Shown here one piece after another: positions 1 to 7,701 of a stretch of 14,309 nt of DNA. The DNA comes from Frankia sp. (lineage in GTDB: Bacteria; Actinomycetota; Actinomycetes; Frankiales; Frankiaceae). The notes below the pieces were generated by a model, which was not told the origin of the DNA, made no database searches, and worked only from the letters and a program-made list of their open reading frames with translations. The position numbers and the translations under genes are program-made. The stretch spans positions 1 through 14,309 of the forward strand of contig JADGHD010000061.1 in NCBI GenBank assembly GCA_019689615.1, written 5' to 3'. How positions within the stretch are numbered: the stretch's first letter is position 1; each line of letters begins with the position of its first letter.

Positions 1-71
1 ACCGCCCCCCCCCCGCCCCCCCCCCCGCCCCCCCGGCCCCGCCCCGGGGCGCCCCCCCCGCCCCCGCCCGC
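1..71. other. C/G-only low-complexity contig end
   Basis: Apart from the first base this stretch is built only of C and G, mostly C runs of 5-12 bases broken by single G. Read on the minus strand it turns the argH product into poly-Gly/Arg immediately after a normal HEAVG motif, where the lyase family continues with an ordinary helical sequence. I infer a sequencing or assembly artefact at a contig end (a poly-G read tail) rather than biology. A real GC-rich repeat is possible but less likely. Confidence 0.7.
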
Positions 72-1283
72 GCCCACCGCCTCGTGCGCCGAGCGGAACG
101 GCACGCCCTGCCGGACGAGGTACTCGGCGACGTCGGTGGCCAGTGCGAAGCCGTCCGGGGCGGAGGCGGCCAGCCGGTCCGCCCGGACCCGCATGGTGGC
201 GATCGTGCCGGTCATCGCGGGCAGCACCACCAGCAGGGTGTCGACCGCGTCGAACACCGGCTCCTTGTCCTCCTGCAGGTCCCGGTCGTAGGCCAGCGGC
301 AGGCCCTTGAGCGTGGTCAGCAGGCCGGTGAGCGAGCCGATGAGCCGGCCGCTCTTGCCCCGGGCGAGCTCCGCGACGTCCGGGTTCTTCTTCTGCGGCA
401 TGATCGAGCTGCCGGTGGCGAAGGCGTCGTCGAGGACGACCCAGCCGAACTCCCGGCTGGTCCACAGCACCAGCTCCTCGCCGAGCCGGGACAGGTGGAC
501 GCCGATCATCGCCGCCACGAACAGGAACTCGGCCGCGAAGTCGCGGTCGGAGACCGCGTCGATCGAGTTCGCGAACGGCCGGTCGAAGCCCAGCTCGGCG
601 GCCACCCCGGCGGGGTCGAGCGGCAGCGACGAGCCGGCGAGCGCCCCGGCGCCCAGCGCGCAGACGGCCGTCCGGCGGTCCCAGTCCCGCAGCCGGTCGA
701 CGTCGCGCACGAACGCCTGCACGTGGGCGAGCAGCTGGTGGCCGAACGAGATCGGCTGGGCGTGCTGCAGGTGGGTCATCCCGGGCGCCGGGGTGTCCAC
801 GTGCGCCTCGGCGACGTCGACGAGCGCGCTGGACAGGTCGGTCAGCGCGACCGAGACCTGCCTGGCCTGGTCGCGCAGGTAGAGCCGCAGGTCGGTGGCG
901 ATCTGGTCGTTGCGGCTGCGGCCGGCGCGCAGCTTGCCGCCGAGCGTGCCGAGCCGCTCGAGCAGCGCCCGCTCGAGCGCGGTGTGCACGTCCTCGTCCT
1001 CGAGGGTCGGGCGGAACCGGCCGGCGGCGACGTCCTCGGCCACCTCGTCCAGCGCCGTGAGCATCGCGTCGAGCTCGCCGTCGTCGAGCAGCCCGGCGCG
1101 GTGCAGCACCCGGGCGTGCGCCCTGGAGGCGAGCAGGTCGTAGCGGGCGAGCCGCCAGTCGAAGTGCACACTGACCGACAACCGGGCCAGCGCGTCCGCG
1201 GGGCCGCCGGCGAACCGCCCGCCCCACAGCCGCAGCGGAGCGCCGCCGCCCGTCTCGATCGGCTCTGGACCGGTCGTAGTCAC
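1..1283 (-). CDS. argH: argininosuccinate lyase ArgH (3' end missing)
   Basis: Catalyses the last step of arginine synthesis, cleaving argininosuccinate to arginine and fumarate; cytosolic homotetramer of the fumarase/aspartase superfamily. The N-terminus carries LWGGRFAGGP. The THLQHAQP motif holds the catalytic histidine (about residue 171), and the superfamily signature GSSIMPQKKN lies at residues 291-300, with the catalytic serine loop. The start is a GTG at 1283, preceded by GGGAG with about 8 bases of spacing, and the reading frame is open to the window edge. Sequence is credible to about residue 404 (HEAVG) and then becomes glycine/arginine low complexity in the C/G run. Family members are about 460-480 residues, so roughly 60-75 residues are lost or corrupted. 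It follows argR after 133 bp in the same direction, without argG in between. Identification is secure; the 3' end is not. Confidence 0.95.
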   Translation of the reverse strand, partial: MTTTGPEPIETGGGAPLRLWGGRFAGGPADALARLSVSVHFDWRLARYDLLASRAHARVLHRAGLLDDGELDAMLTALDEVAEDVAAGRFRPTLEDEDVHTALERALLERLGTLGGKLRAGRSRNDQIATDLRLYLRDQARQVSVALTDLSSALVDVAEAHVDTPAPGMTHLQHAQPISFGHQLLAHVQAFVRDVDRLRDWDRRTAVCALGAGALAGSSLPLDPAGVAAELGFDRPFANSIDAVSDRDFAAEFLFVAAMIGVHLSRLGEELVLWTSREFGWVVLDDAFATGSSIMPQKKNPDVAELARGKSGRLIGSLTGLLTTLKGLPLAYDRDLQEDKEPVFDAVDTLLVVLPAMTGTIATMRVRADRLAASAPDGFALATDVAEYLVRQGVPFRSAHEAVGAGGGGGGAPGRGRGGGGGGGGGA

Positions 1284-1311
1284 CTCAGCTGCTCCCTCGC
1301 AGGCCCGTAGC

Positions 1312-1350
1312 TGTCGTTGTCTTCGTTGTTGTTGTCTCGTTGTCGATGTC
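1312..1350 (-). other. CAA-rich unstructured leader upstream of argH
   Basis: On the minus strand this reads as a run of CAA/GACAACGA-type units. It contains almost no U, and G occurs only singly. It lies about 30-65 bases upstream of the argH GTG. In a genome this GC-rich the composition stands out, and it would be single-stranded in the mRNA. Unstructured CA-rich leaders are known to help ribosome loading; that role here is inference. Confidence 0.4.
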
Positions 1351-1355
1351 AGCAG

Positions 1356-1416
1356 CGCCGGCCGTCGCCGGGACGCCGACCGCGCAAGCCAGGCGGTCAC
1401 CGCGGCGCGGCCGGCG
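1356..1416 (-). other. inverted repeat abutting the argR stop
   Basis: CGCCGGCC (1356-1363) pairs with GGCCGGCG (1409-1416), the latter touching the argR stop codon at 1417. Inside the loop GACCGC (1378-1383) pairs with GCGGTC (1393-1398). There is no T-tract, so a classical intrinsic terminator is not shown. It could attenuate or stabilise the argR 3' end ahead of argH. In such GC-rich DNA some pairing is expected by chance. Confidence 0.3.
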
Positions 1417-2091
1417 TCACCGCGTCTGGTCGCCGTTGTCGACGGTGGGCCGGGGCACGGCGCCGGCCGAGCCGCCGGTGTCGTCGCCCGCCCGGGCGCG
1501 GCCCTCGGCAAGGGCCAGCAGGCGGGCGGCCAGCCGCGGGCCGTTGGCCGTCGCCCCCGCCGCGCCCGGCTGGCCAGCGCTGGAACCCCGGCCACCCGGC
1601 TCCCCGCCGCCCGGGGCGGCCGAGGTCGCCCGGCAGACGACGAGGACCGTGTCGTCCCCCGCTATGGTGCCCATGACCTCGGGGAGGGCGGCCCGGTCGA
1701 GTGCCGAGGCGAACAGCTGCGCGGCGCCCGGCGGGGTGCGCAGCACGACCAGGTCGCCGTTCGCCTCGGCGGAGACCAGCAGGTCCTCGCACAGCCGGGA
1801 CAGCGGCAGCCGCACCGACTCGGCCGGGGCCAGCCCCGGGTCGACCGTGTAGACCAGGGTGCCGTCGGCGGCCCTGGTCTTGGTCGCGCCCAGCTCCTCC
1901 AGGTCGCGGGACAGGGTCGCCTGGGTGACCCGCACACCCTCGGCGGCCAGCAGCCGGGCGAGCTCGGTCTGCGAGCGCACCGCGCCCGCCGAGATCAGCT
2001 CCGCCAGCCGGGCCTGCCTGGCCCGCTTGGTCAGCGGGGCCGCGGGCCTCGTCCCCGGCGTGCCGCCGGTGGGTCCGGTGGGTGAGGTCAT
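1417..2091 (-). CDS. argR: arginine repressor ArgR (long form)
   Basis: Arginine-dependent hexameric repressor of arginine biosynthesis genes. The N-terminal winged helix-turn-helix spans about residues 20-90, with recognition motif VTQATLSRDLEELG (55-68) and the wing GTLVYTV. The C-terminal oligomerisation/arginine-binding domain follows, with the family motif GTIAGDDT (141-148), whose Asp pair binds arginine. At 224 residues it is longer than the usual 150-170. The excess is a ~20-residue Pro/Gly/Thr-rich N-terminus, a Gly/Pro/Ala-rich insert at about 157-184 between the GTIAGDDT strand and the final helix (RLAARLLALAEG), and a polar tail after residue 198. The ATG start shares ATGA with the argF stop, which fixes the start and implies translational coupling. 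A likely operator lies upstream of argC (7608-7621), so autoregulation of the operon is expected. Confidence 0.95.
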   Translation of the reverse strand: MTSPTGPTGGTPGTRPAAPLTKRARQARLAELISAGAVRSQTELARLLAAEGVRVTQATLSRDLEELGATKTRAADGTLVYTVDPGLAPAESVRLPLSRLCEDLLVSAEANGDLVVLRTPPGAAQLFASALDRAALPEVMGTIAGDDTVLVVCRATSAAPGGGEPGGRGSSAGQPGAAGATANGPRLAARLLALAEGRARAGDDTGGSAGAVPRPTVDNGDQTR

Positions 2092-3007
2092 GCCAGCAGG
2101 AAGGCGAGCAGCGCCTTCTGGACGTGCAGCCGGTTCTCCGCCTGGTCGAAGACCGCCGACGCCGGGCCGTCCATCGCCCCGGCGGAGATCTCCTCACCGC
2201 GGTGCGCCGGCAGACAGTGCATGACGATCGCCTTCGGCGCGGCGACGGCCAGCAGCGACTCGTTGAGCTGGAAGCCCTGGAACGCCGCCACCCGGGCGGC
2301 GGCGTCGGCCTCCTGCCCCATCGACGCCCAGACGTCGGTGTAGAGCACGTCGGCGCCGGTCGCCGCGGCCACCGGGTCGGTCAGCACCTCGACGGCGGCG
2401 CCGGTGGTCGCGCCGATCTCGCTGGCCTGCCGGACGACGCCCGGGTCCGGCTGGTACCCGGGCGGGCTGGCCACCCGGACCGTCAGCCCCGCCATCGCGC
2501 CGGCGAGCAGCAGCGAGTGGGCGACGTTGTTGCCGTCCCCGACGTAGGTGAGGGTGTGCCCGGCCAGCGAGCCGAAGTGGGCGCGGATCGTCTGCAGGTC
2601 GGCGAGCGCCTGGCAGGGGTGGGCGTGGTCGGACAGCGCGTTGATCACCGGCACGGACGCGGCGCCGGCCAGCGCCTCGATCCGGTCCTGGCCGAAGGTG
2701 CGGATCACGATCGCGTCGACGTAGCGGCTGAGCACCGCCGCCGTGTCCTCGATCGTCTCTCCGCGGCCGAGCTGGGTGGTGTTCGCGTCGATGACCAGCG
2801 GGTGCGCGCCCAGCTCGGCGACGCCGACCTCGAACGACAGGCGGGTCCTGGTCGACGGCTTCTCGAAGATCAGCGCGACCGACCTGCCGGCCAGTGGCCG
2901 GGGCACGTCCGGCGCCCGCCGGTTGGCCTTGAGCTGGTCGGCGGCGTCCAGGACCGCCGCCTGCTCGGCCGGGGTCAGGTCGGTGTCCAGCAGGAAGTGG
3001 CGGGCCG

Positions 3008-3011
<4 letters not shown>
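2088..3011 (-). CDS. argF: ornithine carbamoyltransferase ArgF
   Basis: Condenses ornithine with carbamoyl phosphate to citrulline; a cytosolic trimer. The carbamoyl-phosphate-binding motif STRTR is at residues 53-57, HPCQ at 131-134, the ornithine loop DVWASMG at 226-232 and HCLP at 265-268. All key residues are present. The SMG loop with HCLP argues for an ornithine rather than an aspartate transcarbamoylase. At 307 residues the length is normal. The ATG at 3011 overlaps the argD stop as ATGA, and the gene's own TGA overlaps the argR ATG, so it sits fully inside the coupled operon. Its presence in the cluster resembles the mycobacterial argCJBDFR order; in some actinobacteria (e.g. Streptomyces) argF lies elsewhere. 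Confidence 0.97.
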
Positions 3012-4218
<1,207 letters not shown>

Positions 4219-4222
<4 letters not shown>

Positions 4223-5280
4223 GGGGTGTCGGCTCCGTTCCGGGCGACCGGGGTGATCAGGGTCCCGATCCCCTCGTCGGTGAAGATCTCCAGCAGTACG
4301 GCGTGCGGCACCCGGCCGTCGAGCACGTGCGCCTGCGGCACGCCGCCCTCGACAGCCCGCAGGCAGGCCTCCATCTTCGGGATCATGCCGCTGCTCAGGT
4401 CGGGCAGCATGGCGCGCAGCTCGTCGCTGTCGAGCTCGCTGATCACCTCGTCGGAGTTCGGCCAGTCCGCGTACAGGCCCTCGACGTCGGTGAGCACGAC
4501 GAACTTGGCGGCGCCGAGGGCGACCGCGAGCGCGGCGGCGGCGGTGTCGGCGTTGACGTTGTAGACACCGCCCTCCTCACCGCGGGCGACGGTGGCCACG
4601 ACCGGCACCTTGCCCGAGTCGAGCAGCGCGTTGACGGTCTCCGGGGCGACCGAGACGACGTCGCCGACCAGCCCGATGTCCACCTCCTCGCCGTTGACCA
4701 GGGCGGGCCGGCGGCGCGCGGTGAACAGGTTCGCGTCCTCGCCCGACAGGCCGACGGCGAACGGGCCGTGGTTGTTGACCAGGCCGACCACGTCCCGGTT
4801 GACCTGGCCGACGAGCACCATCCGGACGATCTCCATGGTCTCCGGGGTGGTGACCCGCAGGCCGCCGGTGAACACCGACTCGACGCCGAGCCGGTTGAGG
4901 TGGGCGGTGATCTGCGGGCCGCCGCCGTGCACGACGACCACCCGGATCCCGGCCAGCCGCAGGAAGACGACGTCGTCGGCGAACGCCTCGCGCAGCGCCG
5001 GGGTGGTCATCGCGTGGCCGCCGTACTTGATCACGACGGTCGAGCCGTGGAACCTGGCGAGCCAGGGCAGCGCCTCGACCAGCACCCTGGTCTTGGCCAG
5101 GGCCGAGTGCCAGCGCGCGCTCGCCGCCGGCACCGCGGTGCCCGCCTGCTCGACCAGGCCGCCAAGCCCGCCGGCACCCGACAGGTTCGCCGCCGACTGC
5201 GACGCCGTCACCCGCATCCCGCTCGCTCCTCCACCAGCACCCGGGTCTGCCGCCGCGCCCGCGTCCGTCCGGCCGCTCAT
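4219..5280 (-). CDS. argB: acetylglutamate kinase ArgB
   Basis: Phosphorylates N-acetyl-L-glutamate with ATP, usually the feedback-controlled step. The amino-acid-kinase fold shows KYGG (K85), VHGGGPQI (117-124), NVNADTAAA (241-249) and GMIPKM (298-303). The region TRVLVEALPWLARFHG ahead of the first strand, and EIFTDEGIGT near the C-terminus, resemble arginine-inhibited hexameric enzymes; arginine sensitivity is inferred. The longest form is 353 residues, about 50 more than usual, with a Gly/Ala-rich N-terminus. The outer ATG (5280) overlaps the argJ stop as ATGA but has only weak Shine-Dalgarno bases before it. An inner ATG at 5217 (residue 22) has GGAGGAG 8 bases upstream and would give 332 residues. 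I list the coupled start; the inner one may be the main start. Downstream it overlaps argD as GTGA. Confidence 0.95.
5226..5232 (-). promoter_or_regulatory. strong internal Shine-Dalgarno in argB
   Basis: On the minus strand GGAGGAG lies 8 bases before the ATG at 5217. It is the best ribosome-binding match seen in the operon, whereas the upstream ATG at 5280 has none as good. It suggests that ArgB begins at residue 22 of the long frame, or that two N-terminal forms are made. Confidence 0.5.
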
Positions 5281-6443
5281 GTCGAGTACGCCGAGTTCTC
5301 GTAGACGTAGCCCTCGGTCAGGTCGTTGGTCCAGATCGTCGCCTCGGCGTTGCCGGCGTTCAGGTTGGCGACGATCGTGATCTCACGCCCGGACAGGTCG
5401 ACCAGCTCCCGGGGCTCGCCGGGGGCGCCGGCCCGGCACACCATGACGCCGTTCATCGAGACGTCGAGCTCGTCGGGCTCGAAGACGGCGCCGGTGGTGC
5501 CGATCGCCGCCAGCACCCGGCCCCAGTTGGGGTCCTTCCCGTAGAGCGCGCACTTGAGCAGGTTGTTGCGGGCGATCGCCCGGCCGGCCTCGAGCGCGTC
5601 GTCCTCGCTCGCCGCGCCGGTGACCGTGATCGCGATGTCCTTGGTCGACCCCTCGGCGTCGCCGATCATCTGCCTGCCCAGCTCCCAGCAGACCTCGGTG
5701 ACCAGCCTCGTCAGCTCGTCGGCCGGCAGGCTCGCGCCGCTGGCGCCGGAGGCGAGCAGCAGCACGGTGTCGTTGGTGGACAGGCAGCCGTCGGAGTCGA
5801 TCCGCTGGAAGGTCAGCCGCACCGCCTCGCGCAGGGCGCGGTCGAGGGTGGCGGAGTCGGCCACGGCGTCGGTGGTGACGACGACCAGCATGGTGGCCAG
5901 GGACGGGGCGAGCATCGCCGCGCCCTTGCCGATGCCACCGACCGTGACCACCGTGCCGTCCACGGCCGTCGCGGTGCGCACGGCCTGCTTGCTGACGGTG
6001 TCGGTGGTGCGGATCGCCTCGGCCGCCGCCGGCCCGCCGTCGGGCGCGAGCGCGGCGACGGCGGCGCTGACGCCCGGCAGCAGCTTGTCCATCGGCAGCC
6101 GCACGCCGATCAGCCCGGTCGAGCAGACGGCGACCTCGCCGGCGCCGATCCCGAGCTCGGCGGCGACGTGCTCGGCGGTGTGGTGGGTGTCGGCGAAGCC
6201 GTCCGGCCCGGTGCAGGCGTTCGCCCCGCCGGAGTTGAGCACGACCGCGCGCAGCCGGCCGTCGGCGAGCACCTGGCGGGTCCACAGCACCGGCGCGGCC
6301 TTGACCCGGTTGGTGGTGAACACGCCGGCGGCGGCGTCGGACGGGCCGTCGTTGACGACGAGCGCGACGTCCGGGCGCCCGGACGGCTTCAGTCCGGCCG
6401 CGACGCCCGCGGCCCGGAAGCCCCTGGGGGCGGTGACGGTCAC
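5277..6443 (-). CDS. argJ: glutamate N-acetyltransferase / amino-acid acetyltransferase ArgJ
   Basis: Transfers the acetyl group from N-acetylornithine to glutamate, giving ornithine and regenerating N-acetylglutamate; some members also use acetyl-CoA. It is made as a precursor that cleaves itself before a nucleophilic threonine. Here the site is MLAPSLATML, with T184 the expected nucleophile, giving alpha and beta chains of about 183 and 205 residues. Other family marks are NSGGANACTG (70-79), CSTGLIG (107-113, oxyanion region), GIGKGAAM, KDPNWGR and the C-terminal YVYENSAYST. At 388 residues the length is normal. The start is a GTG at 6443 preceded by GAGGAG with 6 bases of spacing. It follows argC by 97 bp and overlaps argB by ATGA. 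Whether it is mono- or bifunctional cannot be told from motifs; no argA is in the window. Confidence 0.96.
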   Translation of the reverse strand: MTVTAPRGFRAAGVAAGLKPSGRPDVALVVNDGPSDAAAGVFTTNRVKAAPVLWTRQVLADGRLRAVVLNSGGANACTGPDGFADTHHTAEHVAAELGIGAGEVAVCSTGLIGVRLPMDKLLPGVSAAVAALAPDGGPAAAEAIRTTDTVSKQAVRTATAVDGTVVTVGGIGKGAAMLAPSLATMLVVVTTDAVADSATLDRALREAVRLTFQRIDSDGCLSTNDTVLLLASGASGASLPADELTRLVTEVCWELGRQMIGDAEGSTKDIAITVTGAASEDDALEAGRAIARNNLLKCALYGKDPNWGRVLAAIGTTGAVFEPDELDVSMNGVMVCRAGAPGEPRELVDLSGREITIVANLNAGNAEATIWTNDLTEGYVYENSAYST

Positions 6444-6471
6444 GTGTGGCTCCTCGGTCGTGGAGTGCCAG

Positions 6472-6495
6472 AGGTCAGCAGGTCAGCAGGTCAGG
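6472..6495. repeat. triplicated octamer AGGTCAGC in the argC-argJ gap
   Basis: Three head-to-tail octamers occupy the short gap between argC and argJ: AGGTCAGC, AGGTCAGC and AGGTCAGG (last base changed). The repeat ends about 28 bases upstream of the argJ start. It may be simple slippage. No function is evident. Confidence 0.6.
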
Positions 6496-6540
6496 CGGGC
6501 GCGCCAGCGGGCGCGGGGGGCCGAGGCCGGGCGCCGGGCG

Positions 6541-7584
6541 TCAGGGGGCGATGCCGGCGATCGGCAGGCCGGTGGTCTCCGGCAGGCCGAGCATGAGGTT
6601 GGCGCACTGGATCGCCTGCCCGGCGGCGCCCTTGGTGAGGTTGTCGATCGCCGAGACGACGACCACCCGGCCGGCGTCGGCATCGTAGGTCGCCTGCAGG
6701 TGCGCGGTGTTGCTGCCGAGCGTGGCCGCGGTGCGCGGCCACCGGCCAGCCGGCAGGACCCGCACGAACGGCTCGCCCGCGTAGGCCTCGCGCAGCACGC
6801 GGGTGACCTGCTCCTCGCTGACGTCGGCCGATGCCGGGCGGGCGGTGCAGGTCGCGAGGATCCCGCGGGGCATCGGCGCGAGCGTCGTGGTGAACGACAG
6901 CGTCACCGCGGCGTCGGCGCCGGCCGGCAGGCACCTGGCCAGGTTCTGCACGATCTCCGGCCGGTGCTGGTGGCGGCCGACGCGGTAGGCGGTGATGTCG
7001 CCCATCACCTCGGAGCCGAGCAGGTGGGGCTTGGGCGAGCGGCCGGCGCCGGAGGTGCCGCTGGCCGCGACGACGACGAGGTCGGCCGGCTCGATCATGC
7101 CGGCCGCGAGCAGCGGGGCGTAGGCGAGCGAGACCGCCGTCGGGAAGCAGCCGGGCGCGGCCACCCGCTCGGCGCCGATGATCTCGGCGCGGGCGCCAGG
7201 TAGCTCGGGCAGGCCGTAGGCCCAGGTGCCGGCGTGCGGCAGGCCGTAGGCCCGCTCCCAGGCGGCCGGGTCGGCGAGCCGGAAGTCGGCGCCGAGGTCG
7301 ACGACCCTGACCCCGCTCGGGATTGTCGCGGCGACCGCGGCCGACTGGCCGTGCGGCAGGGCGAGGAAGACGATGTCCGCGCCGGCGGAGACGGCGGCCG
7401 CGGTGTCGACGAACGTGCGCCCGGCCAGCTCCGGCAGGTGCGGGTGCGGGTCGGCGACGTCCTGGCCGACGTTGCTGTGGGCCGCGACCGGCCCGATCTC
7501 GATCTGCGGGTGGCCAAGCAGCAGGCGCAGCAGCTCCCCGCCGCCGTAGCCACTGCCGCCGATCACCGCTGCCGTCATCCCCAT
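6541..7584 (-). CDS. argC: N-acetyl-gamma-glutamyl-phosphate reductase ArgC
   Basis: NADPH-dependent reduction of N-acetylglutamyl 5-phosphate to the semialdehyde. A Rossmann GGSGYGGGELLR motif lies at the N-terminus. The catalytic cysteine is in APGCFPT, SGTSGAGR follows, and HQHRPEI carries the catalytic histidine. It ends with the family's ATLGSN and DNLTKGAAGQA segments. I chose the ATG at 7584 (347 residues, MGMTAAVIGG...), which puts the Rossmann strand at the usual place. A GTG at 7602 (353 residues) is in frame but lies only 5 bases from the operator and on the far side of a -10-like box; the ATG at 7578 is also possible. No Shine-Dalgarno precedes any of them, consistent with a leaderless message. 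First gene of the arginine operon. Confidence 0.95.
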   Translation of the reverse strand: MGMTAAVIGGSGYGGGELLRLLLGHPQIEIGPVAAHSNVGQDVADPHPHLPELAGRTFVDTAAAVSAGADIVFLALPHGQSAAVAATIPSGVRVVDLGADFRLADPAAWERAYGLPHAGTWAYGLPELPGARAEIIGAERVAAPGCFPTAVSLAYAPLLAAGMIEPADLVVVAASGTSGAGRSPKPHLLGSEVMGDITAYRVGRHQHRPEIVQNLARCLPAGADAAVTLSFTTTLAPMPRGILATCTARPASADVSEEQVTRVLREAYAGEPFVRVLPAGRWPRTAATLGSNTAHLQATYDADAGRVVVVSAIDNLTKGAAGQAIQCANLMLGLPETTGLPIAGIAP

Positions 7585-7593
7585 GGCCGCAAG

Positions 7594-7599
7594 TCTATA
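7594..7599 (-). promoter_or_regulatory. putative argC promoter -10 element
   Basis: On the minus strand TATAGA ends 9 bases before the argC ATG at 7584. Transcription starting 6-8 bases after this hexamer would begin 1-4 bases before the ATG, giving a leaderless or nearly leaderless mRNA. No good -35 is seen at 17-18 bp (TCGAAT / ATCGAA, inside the palindrome), which is common in actinobacterial promoters. An alternative -10, TAAACT, lies at 7624-7629. Confidence 0.45.
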
Positions 7600-7607
7600 C
7601 ACACCAC

Positions 7608-7621
7608 CGAATGATCATTCG
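7608..7621. promoter_or_regulatory. putative ArgR operator (ARG box)
   Basis: CGAATGATCATTCG is a perfect 14-bp palindrome in a relatively AT-rich patch. It keeps the GAAT-N4-ATTC core of the E. coli ARG-box consensus TGAAT-WWWW-ATTCA; the outer bases are C/G and the spacer is GATC. It covers about -22 to -35 relative to a start site near the argC ATG, where a bound repressor would block RNA polymerase. argR is the sixth gene of the operon. ArgR binding is inferred from the match and the position. Confidence 0.65.
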
Positions 7622-7624
7622 ATA

Positions 7625-7636
7625 GTTTACGCAAAC
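7625..7636. promoter_or_regulatory. second imperfect dyad beside the ARG box
   Basis: GTTTACGCAAAC has 4-bp perfect arms (GTTT/AAAC) and an imperfect centre. Its centre is 16 bp from that of the ARG-box palindrome, not the ~21 bp typical of paired ARG boxes. It could be a weak second ArgR site, another regulator's site, or chance. Confidence 0.25.
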
Positions 7637-7701
7637 GAGTCGGGCCGGGGGTGGCAGGTTGGCTCGAAGACGCGCGAGGCCGATGGCCGCCGCGGCGTCG
7701 G

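Noticed and set aside
84..1310. Long plus-strand open frame opposite argH (408 codons)
   Set aside because: Arg/Gly/Val-rich with no recognisable domain; it mirrors a clear argH frame. Long antisense frames are expected in GC-rich DNA.
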